Shown here in pieces: positions 54,306 through 64,000 of a stretch of DNA of 64,000 nt. Below the pieces are notes generated by a model. That model saw nothing but the letters and a program-made list of their open reading frames with translations, did no database searches and had not been told where the DNA came from. Position 1 is the first letter of the stretch. The number at the start of each line of letters is the position of its first letter. The stretch is taken from contig NC_062244.1 of assembly GCF_905475465.1 (NCBI RefSeq), positions 11,154,001 to 11,218,000 of the forward strand. The letters run 5' to 3'. Made by a program: the position numbers and the translations under genes. This stretch comes from Pieris napi (Eukaryota; Arthropoda; Insecta; Lepidoptera; Pieridae).

Positions 54306-54976
54306 GCTGCTTAACTTATTTCTTAAGATACCTTATTATATATTTATAGAAAACCGTTTTTATAAACAGTATTTTTAATCCCAGAAACCTCATACAAGGC
54401 CGTTTCATTCAGGTTTATTTTTTGTACATAGCCCAAGGAAATTATGCCGTGAAACCAGCCACTGTAAAGTTTACCGCTTTTCGTGTCAATTGCCAACTTG
54501 GCGATATCTCATTTCATCTTAGCCGTGGTTTGAGCACCTTCGTAAATTTGAAAAGTTCGCGACAACTTTGCCAGATCTTATGTAACCTATGTATTTGCGT
54601 ACATTAGACTTAATGTACTTTTGCATAACTTGTAATCTGCTATTGCTATTAATAACAATAAAAAACATTGTTTAGACTTTTATTTTATTAATCATATTTA
54701 TTTATATATTTAATTTTAGACTCTTTTAATGCCACGTTTACTTATAGAATAGAAAAACTGGTTACTTAGGTATTACGTAATCATATAGGCGTTAGTCAAT
54801 ATGGGCCAATGGATTAATAGGACTGATTTAATTGTCTTGAATTCCCAGTAAGTTCTGAGGATTGTTAGGGACCTACTAATAACTTAAGAACAGCAGAAAT
54901 GAGTCGGCCTATCTACAATTTAAGGCTACAAATCAGTACGATGACGCGCTACCGACATTATTCCGACCGCAAACCA
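54306..54976. other. no supported gene
   Basis: 54422-54607 is a less AT-rich patch with a 61-codon plus-strand frame. No domain or splice support. Confidence 0.35.
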
Positions 54977-55199
54977 CAATTTTTTTTTTAAGACAATTCA
55001 CCCCAATTGACCGAGTCCCATGCTAAGCTGCTGAAACTTGTGTTATGGGTACTAGGCAATGGATATACATACATATTATAGATAGATAGACATATTAATA
55101 CATATTTAAACACCCAAGACCTAAGCACAACACCAAATGCTCATCACATCGATGTTCGTCTCAGCCGGGGATAGAAGCCGGGACCCATGGATTCACCCA
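54977..55199 (-). mobile_element. tRNA-derived SINE, second family, head truncated
   Basis: It keeps AAGACAATTCACCCCAATTG, the body, ATCACATCGATGTTCGTCTC and GCCGGGGATAGAAGCCGGG (box B, mutated). It breaks off in the anticodon region at GGACCCATGGATTCACCC. Confidence 0.82.
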
Positions 55200-57317
55200 T
55201 GGATGATCTTGGCTTTTGGGGCCTTTGGGCCTTTCAGTGGTTAGACTGGTCGAGAATACTCTCTTTAGGTTACAGGAAGAACAGCCTTCTTCCTCAATTT
55301 TTAAAATCACAGATAAATTCAACACTTCTCAACCCTTTAATTTTATTTACTTTCTAAGTTCCAATTGTACGCTGAGAATTATTTTCTGGAAAATCGTAAG
55401 ACTTACTGTCGTATTCAAAGGTGCGAAACATGATAGATATATTAGGTTGTAAATAGTATAAGTATATGTAAAAAAATAGCTTTAATTTTAGGAAAAATAG
55501 CAAATTATTTTATTAAAGCTTGAAAGTAAAATGGGCTTTGAGTTAATAAGTATTTATGTCCGCAATCAATAGTATCAGAGCAGGAATATTGCAATTACTA
55601 GATAGGATTTTGTTAATACTTGACAAATTTTTTTTTTTGTTAAGGTCTGCAGAGATATTCTAAAAAAAATATACCAATTTTTAATTATTGCAATTCTTTT
55701 ACGAAGTGCCGATTCCAATAATTCATCTATAAAAGCCCTTTTCGTCGTAGTTCTTTCAATGTCTGTTGTGAAGTGTTTTAAAGTAGGAATCGAAATCATT
55801 ATTAAATTTACAGGGTACGCTCGCTGGTTTGTAAAATAAATACTTTATATTTCACACTAATTATAACGTTAAGTTCGCATACAACTTCAAACTTAACATA
55901 ACTTTGTAATATTCATCATCGAACATTATGTTTTTGTATTAATATCCTGATTGAAAGGTAATGAAATAAAATGAAAACCTTTTTAACATTTCCAGTGTAT
56001 TCCAAAATGATGTGCCTTCTTTCTTGTTCAGAAAAACCAAAAAAGAAGTTTGTATTGCAACCAAACCAATATTTAGAGAGTAAACCGTGTCCCGTTGAAA
56101 CAATTACTTGCAAGATATGAGACCTGCAACAGATATATTTTTCAAGCAACTTTTCAAACGCTTTGTTGTAGTCCATTTCCAACTTCGTCTTTTAATCCTA
56201 ATCTGACTTAAAAGCCGTTTCGTTTATCTCTGTCTTGACATCCTTTGTCCTCAAACCATTGTTCAGTATTTCAGATTGCATCCACTATTTTAAAGTGACA
56301 TATAAATATTAAAAATACTCAAAGCACAGAAGTGAACCACGTTCAGAACTCAAAGGCCAAAGTTTTACAATTGTACGTCTTTTTGTGTTCAAGCATAATC
56401 AGTCTCTGGACTGTATTGTGTAATCAGCCTCAGCATTAAACATTTTAATAGATTTTTAATACGACTAAACGTAAAAACGTTGTTATTCTTTATAAAAGCT
56501 AGAAAAGTCTGTTTCAGTCTGTTGTACAGATCCCCCCTGTAAACAAAGATGTTACGCTAACTGAATGCTGTCTCCAATTCTATCGACATATTTCTTTATA
56601 CTTAATTTATTCCGACATTATCGTATCTAGTACTAAGGATAGTGTATGTATTTTTGTGAATAAATAAATAAATTTAATAAGAAATTTGAAATATCTGTTT
56701 CGGAAATTCATAAACAGCATTAGTCATAAGTCATTTAATTGTCCGCAGTTTGACATGACATGCTAAGCTCAGCACAATTAATCTCCCTCGATTGGTCATT
56801 AGAATATTACTAGTAAATTTATGGGCAACTAGTTCCCGCGAAGCCACAGTTGCAAAACTACTAGATATATGAATGTATTGTTTCCTCTAGTATAGTATCA
56901 TTTAAAAACTATACAAAATTTTGAGACAATGATATCTTACTGTATTGATAACATGTCTACGAAGAGCTACGTTTCATCTACGATGAGTGCTACGGGTAGC
57001 TACGAGTTGCTACATAAATCGAAACTGAAAAAAGTGTAATATTAAATTTAATATCTCGAGATTCTCTGGTATTCAAAACATTTAAATTTACTTCTTAAAA
57101 TAGAATCATAATCAAGCACGAAAAAATTATCATGAATTCATAATTGACAAAAATCATTCCTTGTAATCTTATTGTAATTTCGTAGAGATGTACTTGTTAC
57201 AAAAGAAACAATGTTAAATTAACTTTGCTTTCTTTAGTTTAAAATAAATAATATGAAATCTCGACGTCATAGAATTTTAAAATTTATTCTCTGAAAGTTG
57301 ATTAACGTTAGTATTTA
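55200..57317. other. long stretch without a supported gene
   Basis: Frames at 55216-55452 (+), 55575-55799 (-) and 55916-56182 (-, 88 codons, MEMDYNKAFEKLLEKYICC) show no recognised domain. 56970-57010 has a small CTACG/GCTACGAGTTGCTAC repeat cluster. Confidence 0.35.
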
Positions 57318-57440
57318 AAGAAAAAACTTTTTAACCGGATTAAAGTTATGTACTATTATACATTTACAATTATTTAACATAATTTTAAATTTATCCGAAG
57401 TTTCGCGTGCATTACAACGTGCGTGGTCACGGTGTCTAAC
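57318..57440 (-). mobile_element. CGAAACGTCGG element, single-arm copy
   Basis: AACTTTTTAACCGGATTAAAG, TTATTTAACATAATTTTAAA, ATCCGAAGTTTCGCGTGCAT and GTGCGTGGTCACGGTG. One arm plus core only, moderately diverged. Confidence 0.7.
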
Positions 57441-57763
57441 GTTCGTATTTTTTAAACTGGTTTATAAACAACAATTAGACCAAATTCATTGGAGCTACAA
57501 CTTTTGTACTCAAAATAGCTATTCAATTACATGTATTGAACCTCGAAAATTCCAGAGCTTGTAACGGATATTCAATGTTTGAAAGTTCGAGTTTCATAAA
57601 ATTCCCAAAGTGTAAACGACTGTGCCGAAACATAAAAAATTTACGTGCACTTTCGTTTTATGTAACTTTGAACGAAACCAGTAATCCCATACGTTATGCA
57701 AAAGTGCTGATTTGTATGGAACAAATAGGCAGGATTCTCATACAGAGTGAGTCTCCATCGCGT
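57441..57763. other. no recognised feature
   Basis: The 136-codon plus-strand frame 57536-57946 starts here but its second half is antisense to the RT fragment at 57764-58075. I do not regard it as a gene. Confidence 0.45.
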
Positions 57764-58075
57764 TCAGTCTGGAGCCTCATATTTCACCCAGCTCCAAGTC
57801 TGTCCGGCTGTCTTTGCTTTATCTGCAAATGTACGACGCCACGTTTGCTTGGGACGGACACGCTTCTGCTCTTCTTGTGGGTTCCAATCAAGCGCCTGCT
57901 TGGGGATGTAATTCTCTCCGAGTGTATTTCCACTTGCATTGCTTGATCTGCTGGCTAATGGGAGTGTCTCGTCAGCGCTCCTAAAGTTGCTTGTTACAGA
58001 TCTTCTTGGGCCAGTACATACCCAAGATCTAATATTTAGCGATTCAGTACTAGACACAGTGCCAGAAGGCACGCG
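57764..58075 (-). pseudogene. reverse-transcriptase C-terminal fragment, CR1/Jockey-like tail
   Basis: The open minus-strand frame reads SNASGNTLGENYIPKQALDW, NPQEEQKRVRPKQTWRRTF and ADKAKTAGQTWSWVKYEAPD, continuing as RTRWR. ALDWNPQ...K..RPK.TWRR........G..W.........D...W is the usual tail after the RT domain in many animal non-LTR elements. The same lineage occurs at 13713-13866. The RT core is absent. Confidence 0.85.
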
Positions 58076-58865
58076 AGGTTGCCCACTTCTTAAGGATACA
58101 TTTTATATAGAAACAAAAAAAATTCTTAAAATTTCACCATCTTTATATTTTATATTTCATCATCTTTATAATTTAAGCTATAACTTATGTTAAGATTTCA
58201 TACTTTTCCGATAATATATATATATATATTTATTATTATGATAAAAAGGGAAACATTAGTCTTGTTCTTTTCTAGTACTTTCCCTTTAACTCTTAGAGGG
58301 TATAAATAATCACTATGTTGTGTTGATAAAACTATATAAGTTAAATATTCAAAGAAAACTAAAACTAAGAATTTCCGATATTTATAAGAGAAAACATCAA
58401 AGACCATGTACGGGAGTCAATTTATTCAACAGGATCTTAAATTTCTTCTTTATTGAAACGTGATCATAAAATTGCGTGAAATGGCCGAAGATAGAACGAG
58501 TCTCTAAGTTTTTTCTTAGGGACCGTACTTATCCGAAATAACCTTTTAAACCTTGTATTTGTTTGTATTCACGGTCTACCCTATTCCTTAGTAAATGTAA
58601 AAGAGAATTTTTACAATTGAATTTGTGAAATGATGTCCTTTAATATAGATATTTTCAAGGATTAGACATTATAGACCAAAAAATTGTCGGAGGTTCATCT
58701 GATATATAATACCGTCATGGAACACCAGGAAAACGGTTAATTTCATATTTTTTATATTAATTTCCATTATAGAAGCAGGCAAGGGATTCCAAGTTCGGTT
58801 AAATACTAGTAGTATTTAACGTTAAGTTCTAGACAACTAAAAAATAATAAAGACCAAACTAGTAG
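58076..58865. other. no supported gene; AT microsatellite
   Basis: An (AT)n tract at about 58214-58232, a possible minimal Lep1-like scrap at 58688-58720 (GGTTCATCTGATATATAATACC), otherwise unassigned. Confidence 0.4.
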
Positions 58866-58909
58866 CATGCCAGAAAGCAATGGAATTCTTTCCATTGCTT
58901 TCTGGCATG
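58866..58909. repeat. perfect 19-bp inverted repeat (hairpin)
   Basis: CATGCCAGAAAGCAATGGA (58866-58884) and TCCATTGCTTTCTGGCATG (58891-58909) with the 6-base loop ATTCTT. The left arm corresponds to the RT-tail words 'CQKAME' (compare CQRAME at 24822), so the hairpin is a local inverted duplication at the edge of the next element. Confidence 0.92.
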
Positions 58910-59240
58910 TCTGGTGTACCAAAAATAAGAAAAATACATAAAATTAAAAGCGAAAAAATAAGACGATAAACAAAAGTTATAGATGCCTTACATTATAGCC
59001 TAAAACAGAAGTGGCAATGGGTGGCGCATATAGCAAGATACACAGATAAAAGGTGGACGTACAACTGTGTGGAAAGGACCAAGAGGAAGAAGGAGAAGAG
59101 GGCGCCCCAAAAAAGATGGATAGAAGAAATAGAAGCGGTAGCAGGAAACGAGTGGAGAAAGAGAGCAGAGTTAGTTGGAAAAGGCTGGAAGAGGCCTTTA
59201 CCCGTATAGGGGTTCCGATCGACGGTACCTACTGAAGGCA
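58910..59240 (+). pseudogene. reverse-transcriptase C-terminal fragment, frameshifted
   Basis: It reads LKQKWQWVAHIARYTDKRW, then KRKKEKRAPQKRWIEEIEAV and AGNEWRKRAELVGKGWK. After a +1 shift it ends WKRLEEAFTRIGVPIDGTY. This is a K-W-x-W-x-(G/A)H...RRGRPQKRW...W...A.....W..LEEAF tail like 24810, but diverged. No RT core; an A-rich tail follows at about 59265. Confidence 0.85.
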
Positions 59241-59737
59241 GTTAGTATATATAGGATATCAAGTAAAAGAAAAAAAATTAAAATAATCTAATCTGTATAT
59301 TATAATTAATTAAATTAATTAATTGTGTGAACTTGAAGCGAACGTTTTTAGAATTTAAACACAATACATTCCAAAATTTTTATAGTAATATTAAAGTTTA
59401 CGATATGATGTTTAATTAGCTAAGATTCTATATGAATTATTCTAAAGACAAGAAGAAAAAGGTAAAACATTTAATAGGTATTTAAAACTCTGTGGACGAT
59501 TTAGTTTTTATAAGGGAAAATAGTCTAGTAAAATTAGATCTCATAGCAACCGCTTACTTTTCAAGCGGGTTATAAAATCAAAAGAAAATCCCCTCGCACT
59601 GATTAAACGACAGTCATTATCCTGTTACAGGAAAATTAAGGAAGTTGTCGGATTTTATGGCAACATTCAATTCACGTTAGACGAAACTTGTGTAATGGAT
59701 TGTGACAGATAAATAGATTTAGTAAATATATATAATA
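59241..59737. other. no recognised feature
   Basis: AT-rich, with TTAATTAAATTAATTAATTG at about 59305; unassigned. Confidence 0.4.
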
Positions 59738-60020
59738 GAGCAGTGCCTATGATGATGGATTTAGCGTGCGACTCTCATCCTTGACGTCGTAGGTTCAATC
59801 CCCGGCTATAATGGACTTTCTTTCTATGTGAGCACTTAACATTCGCTTGAACGGTGAAGGAAAACATCGTGAGGAAACCGGCTTGCCTTAGACCCAAACA
59901 GTCGTCGGCGTGTGACAGGCCCAGGAGGCCGATCACCAATTGCCTATAAGATTTAGAAATGATCATGAAACAGGTACAGAAATCTGAGACCCAGACCTAA
60001 AAAGGTCGTAGTGCCATCTA
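59738..60020 (+). mobile_element. tRNA-derived SINE, first family
   Basis: The head GAGCAGTG is followed by a divergent box A region. Then GCGTGCGACTCTCATCCTTG, GTAGGTTCAATCCCCGGC (box B), GAACGGTGAAGGAAAACATC, GGCCGATCACC and AAAAGGTCGTAGTGCCATC. Confidence 0.87.
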
Positions 60021-60073
60021 TTATTTTAAATATAGTGTCTCGTACTATAGTATTTTTATAAGACTACTAAAAA

Positions 60074-60440
60074 AAGGGTGCGTGTACTTATGTAGGTTGC
60101 GTAAGAAGTTATACTTCTTTGGCATTATTAAAAATAGTTTTTGATTACATGCAAATAATTAATTACAATTAAATAATCAAAGACTGGAAAAGGAGTCATT
60201 ATAGTCAATAAAGTTCAGTTTACATTTGAAAAATTAAATAAATAAATATTATTATTCTCTTACATTAAGTGTAACATAAATTCTGTTATTATTCGAATGT
60301 TGTTTTTAAATTATGTCCAATGCCGTAGCATCTTCCGTGGGCAACTTCATTCTGTTAATTTCGTGTCACGGTGCGCGTGCATCGTAAAATTTCACTCTCA
60401 TATATTTTTCATAACGCGCCTAAAGAAGTATAACTTCAAA
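60074..60440. mobile_element. MITE, TATAACTTC subfamily, complete copy
   Basis: The left terminus GAAGTTATACTTCTTTGGC and the right terminus GCGCCTAAAGAAGTATAACTTC are inverted. The interior is nearly identical to 19920-20255, which implies comparatively recent activity of this subfamily. Confidence 0.82.
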
Positions 60441-60671
60441 AATTTAACAAAATACATGTAGTACTTGATTGATCATATTTGTAATTTTAATTGGGCACTA
60501 ATAACATTTTGAGAAAAATATATATGTTAAATTGTTGTCAGTTGATGAACCAATCAATGTAATCAATCAAAACTAATATTTCAAGATTTCCCAATATTTG
60601 ACGAACGCACTAACTTCAGGAACCATTGGAAAACATTTTATTTCTGTCCAATCATGAAAGAAGACTAATAG
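60441..60671. other. no recognised feature
   Basis: AT-rich spacer. Confidence 0.4.
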
Positions 60672-60908
60672 AAAGGTAAGTTTTCACCAAATTTCGTTAA
60701 AAAAAAATTATTTTTGTTAAAGATAAAAATTAAAAACCAAAAACTTGGTTTTTTGAATTTTTCACATAAATTTTGAGGTTATGTGAAAAATGTGTGAATA
60801 CAAAAGTTTTAGATCTTTTTATTACCTACAACTTTGCCATTTAACTTTCTTCGATAGGACTTTTAGTTTTGCCGGAAATCGAGATAAACCGTTTTTTACC
60901 CTTAAAAC
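60672..60908 (+). repeat. near-identical repeat pair, copy 2 (partner 46280-46537)
   Basis: It starts AGAAAGGTAAGTTTTCACC and ends CGTTTTTTACCCTTAAAAC, directly abutting a C-run (60908-60922). The other copy ends at the same point without the C-run, so this position is probably the element's natural 3' end. Confidence 0.8.
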
Positions 60909-61454
60909 TCCCCCCCCCCCCCTTCCCCTTCCCGACCTCAGATCGACCGTAATTTATTTTTCCTTTCATTTTGATCATATTCCCCTCCTTTTCTAATGGG
61001 TTTCATCCTACTGTAATTTTTTTCACTTTTTATTTATTTTAAAGGCTATCTGCACTGGTCTATAACGCTACGAGCTAACTATATGCATATACATTATAAC
61101 ACATAAAAGCGTTTTAATACAAACGATAACGCCTCGTTATACTAGCAATATAAACTGTTCACACATTCTCGCCTGCATAATTTATAAGGGCTAGTAGCCG
61201 GTGGCCACATTTGTGCGATAAAACCTTTCCGGCATATGTTTTATATCTGAACTATGCGAGGAATTTAGCTGCGTTTATGGTATTTAGATTAGCTGTGTTA
61301 GAGTATTTTTTTTATTTAGGTAGCCGACGGCTTATATAAGAATACAAATCCAAATCTAGAACGAAAAACATTTCAAGAAATAGCCTTTTTAGTAAAATAG
61401 AATGTATATATTAAATAATTATAATCCAAATATTTCGTTAAAAGGAGTCTTGAG
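60909..61454. other. no recognised feature beyond the C-run
   Basis: Poly-C followed by a pyrimidine-rich patch (CCTTCCCCTTCCCG), then AT-rich DNA. Confidence 0.45.
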
Positions 61455-61580
61455 AATACCCAATACCCCACATACACACCTTCACGAACTTACCCTGACT
61501 TTTACACCATCACAGAACACAGCCAAATTAGGTAAACACTAAGTTAAATGTATTGAATAATTTTTGTTTTGTTCCCTTAT
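61455..61580 (+). repeat. ACCCCACAT family, copy 3
   Basis: AATACCCCACATACACACC, CACCATCACAGAACACAGCC, AAATTAGGTAAACAC and TTAAATGTATTGAATAA. It matches the complement of 1621-1760 particularly well in the last part. Confidence 0.65.
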
Positions 61581-62297
61581 GTAAATCTTTGAGGCTTTTT
61601 GTAGGTAAATATTATGTATTCTATATTCGTTATTTTTTTTCATTTTTGTAAGCTGTAGGATTACGAAATAAATAAATATTGATGAGTGCGTGTTTATGTG
61701 TGTATCACAGTGTATATGTAACTATGTATTTAATATTCTGTTTTGTATATAATTTAAACTGTTTTATTAAATATTTTATTTCACATTTATTCTTTGTTAT
61801 TAGTATTATATTAATTATAGCAAGCAATTTATGTACCACTATCCCATTAATCTATATATTTAATGATAAGGCATTTTATGAAATTGATTAAACTATATTT
61901 ATATTAAGATTTCTACACTCACAGTGAGGATTAAAAAGGCGAAAATGAATTCGTAGGTGTTGCGTAGTTTTAGTATATATATCATAGTATTTATTTTATA
62001 GAGAAAATAATAACGGTAATGGAATTTGTAGCTTTGTGTCTTCATATTATCATAACCTGTCGTTGTCAGAAAATAATAGGTACGTAAGGAATTTCATTCC
62101 AATAATAGATAGCACTTACATTTCTTCTTGATTTACGAACACAATAAAGCACTTAGTATTTGTGCCGAATTTCTTTTCTAGGTTATTGAATCGGGTTTTT
62201 CGTATATTTTTAGTAAATTATTCATTTAAGAGTATTTTTTCGAAAAAAATAATGTTTTATCTTTATTATAAAGTTTTAAGGCTTTTTTTTATATAAA
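61581..62297. other. no supported gene
   Basis: A 70-codon hydrophobic frame at 61679-61891 (+) is probably AT-rich noise. Confidence 0.4.
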
Positions 62298-62412
62298 AAA
62301 ACGGACAAGAAGCTCACCTGAGATTAATTGATACCACCGCCCATGGACACTAAATGCCAGAGGGCTCGCGAGTGCGTTGCCGGCCTATCAATAATTTGTA
62401 CGCCTCTTAAAT
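62298..62412 (+). mobile_element. Lep1-like repeat
   Basis: GAAGCTCACCTGAGATTAATTG, ACCACCGCCCATGGACAC and GGCTCGCGAGTGCGTTGCCG. Short copy. Confidence 0.78.
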
Positions 62413-62879
62413 TTCCCTTTTTTGGGCACGGTTTAAAAGTTATATTTATATTTTTCCGTTCATTATTGTCAAAATCATTATGAAAACATACTTATAAAAT
62501 GCATTATTGAATATAGCAATACTAACTTATGAACAGGAACACGTTCATATGAGATTTTCAAGAATTCATCGAGAATGGCTGTACGGATTTGGCTATGTAT
62601 AATCTAGAAATATTTGTGGAAGTTCAAAAAAGGTTTAAACGCTGTAACATAAGTAAGGAATAATACTAAAAACGACAGTTGAATTTTCCAATACAAACTG
62701 TTCCTGGGAAATATTTGATGTCATTTTACAATAAAAAATTGCCACATGGTTATCATATATTTATAGATGCCTTCAGAATTGTGTTTCTTATGAGGTCCGA
62801 TCTCTTTGGTCTGTTTTGAAAATTTTATATTAAGTTGTGACACAAATAGTTGATACGAAGTTCACCGGATCATTTAGTG
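62413..62879. other. no recognised feature
   Basis: AT-rich. Confidence 0.4.
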
Positions 62880-63055
62880 GCTGGCCAGCTACTAAATGCT
62901 ATTTGCAGGCGTCGCGTTCGTAAAAAACTATGCGCTTGCGCCGCGTAAGCCCGGGGCGTTTGGAGCGCGACCAGCGCTAGCGTCACGTCGCCGCGGCGTC
63001 GACGTCACGTCGACGCTGTGCGGAGGCTGACACGACGACACTAGTGTGGGGGGTC
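62880..63055. promoter_or_regulatory. GC/CpG-rich island, candidate promoter
   Basis: In a strongly AT-rich window this segment is GC-rich and dense in CpG (GCGCTTGCGCCGCGTAAGCC, CGTCACGTCGCCGCGGCGTC, GACGTCACGTCGACG). It includes a CRE-like GACGTCAC palindrome and a possible splice donor CGC/GTAAGC at about 62944. On the minus strand one frame stays open for about 37 codons, but it is Ala/Arg/Pro-rich, as expected from composition. It resembles an insect promoter/5' UTR exon; the strand and gene are unknown. A foreign or mobile origin is an alternative. Confidence 0.4.
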
Positions 63056-63440
63056 TCTATTATGAAAGGCTATGAAAGCTCAGACCTACATTTCAATACC
63101 AAATGTAAGTAAGATTGTTTACACCCTCATTATGTCAAGGCACCAAACAAACTCCTATTCAAATACCCACTTTGCCTTTAAAAGCAATGCTAACGACTTC
63201 CCGATACAAGCGTTGGGAGTAATCACTCAATATCAGCCAATCAATCAACATTGAAAAATTGGAAGAAACGACGGAACGTTTCATTGCTTTTGTAGGTTCT
63301 TAAATTGAACGGGTGTTCAATGTCTGTCTCGTAATATTCAGTTACAAACTTCGTAATGTATATTTTTGCGATAAGTCGTTAGATCTTAATATCATAATCA
63401 AATAACCTGCTATCTATGTCATGCTGTTTTTTAAAACGCC
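63056..63440. other. no supported gene
   Basis: A 60-codon plus-strand frame (63072-63254) begins just after the GC-rich island. It lacks any motif. Confidence 0.35.
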
Positions 63441-63592
63441 ATGCCAAACGGGCAGGAGTCTCACCTGATGTTATAGTGGTACTCACGGACACTCGCTAGA
63501 GGTCTCGCGAGTGCATTGCCGGCCTTTTAAGTATTGGTACTGGTTAAGTATTGGTTAAGTCGACTGCCTTAAAAAACGCAGTTCGCTAGTTT
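63441..63592 (+). mobile_element. Lep1-like repeat
   Basis: GCCAAACGGGCAGGAGTCTC, ACCTGATGTTA, GTCTCGCGAGTGCATTGCCG, GGCCTTTTAAGTATTGGTAC and GACTGCCTTAAAAAACGCAGTT. Confidence 0.78.
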
Positions 63593-64000
63593 ACACTTCC
63601 AGCCATCAAGGTAATGCTTATGAATTAATGTTTATTGGGCAGATATAGAAATCTTAGCCAATTGTTTACTTAATTCAAAAAATATTTAATTATGCTCGCT
63701 CTTGAATAATTTGAGTCAAACAAAGACAATATTTAATATAAACGTATTAATGAACGCTTTTGGAAGTTACATGTTGCGCTGTTCACAGTATTCATACTTT
63801 TTACACTCGATCAGGTGTTTTTAAACAGAACAGGAAACAAATAAAACAGGTGAAATTTATGCTTTTAAAGGTTTGCAAGTACGTTTGAGAAAGAACCTAA
63901 ATAGTTACCTAAAATTCACTATAAAACCCTTTTCAACACAAAACGTTAATACAATTTTATTACAACCCTAACGAAATTATTTCGATTGAAAGTTCGCAAT
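63593..64000. other. no recognised feature
   Basis: AT-rich DNA to the window edge. Confidence 0.4.

Noticed and set aside
57536..57946. 136-codon plus-strand ORF, the longest in the window apart from the K2P exon frame
   Set aside because: Its second half is antisense to a recognisable reverse-transcriptase tail, and the first half shows no domain.
61679..61891. 70-codon hydrophobic ORF as a membrane protein
   Set aside because: Composition is what AT-rich DNA yields (Ile/Phe/Tyr/Leu); no positive evidence.

Overview
The window looks like intergenic and intronic DNA from a moth or butterfly (Lepidoptera). It is AT-rich and gene-poor, with spliceosomal introns. It is packed with degenerate elements of kinds I associate with Lepidoptera: tRNA-derived SINEs, small Helitrons ending in CTAG, the 'GGCAGGAGGCTCACCTGATG' (Lep1-like) repeat, and 5'-truncated non-LTR retrotransposons. 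I see no rRNA, functional tRNA, CRISPR or prokaryotic operon structure.

One host gene can be supported well. It is a two-pore-domain (K2P) potassium channel on the minus strand. Five exons run from 12649 down to 8416, and all four junctions match in splice consensus and phase. They carry pore 1 (TTIG/GYG, split by an intron), M2, a very long cytoplasmic loop, M3, pore 2 (TIGFGD), M4 and the stop codon. The N-terminal exon with M1 was not found, so the gene probably extends to higher coordinates, perhaps beyond the window. SINE, LINE and hairpin sequences lie in its introns. The other host-like coding signals are weak: a signal-peptide-like ORF with an adjacent AATAAA (15263-15499), a small Cys-rich ORF beside a local duplication (about 50.0 kb), and two short coding-like blocks (7.7 kb and 50.95 kb).

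The most striking structure lies at 27552-30729. It is a row of PIF/Harbinger-type elements sharing AGCCGGGTCC termini and TWA-type target sites. It consists of one 817-bp unit, one 1.53-kb nearly perfect fold-back (two about 750-bp arms around a 36-bp spacer) and one 804-bp unit, separated by only 12-13 bp. Each unit is studded with GTATC/GATAC motifs and carries a remnant of a Harbinger transposase N-terminus. The first unit retains an Arg-rich RRRRRWW motif that the others lost by a shared small deletion.

The rest is a patchwork of repeats. It includes about ten copies of one tRNA-derived SINE and three of a second, six Helitrons (four with both ends intact at A/T target sites), two TTAA-flanked MITEs and a GAAGT..ACTTC-ended MITE family. 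There are also palindromic elements carrying CTGTAAAG...CGAAACGTCGG (Penelope-like suspicion), at least six decayed reverse-transcriptase C-terminal fragments, several LINE tails, and unclassified repeats found in two or three copies. A short GC- and CpG-rich island at 62.9-63.05 kb stands out from the AT-rich background and could be a promoter. All annotation was done by eye, and repeat boundaries are good to roughly 10-20 bp unless an exact junction is described.
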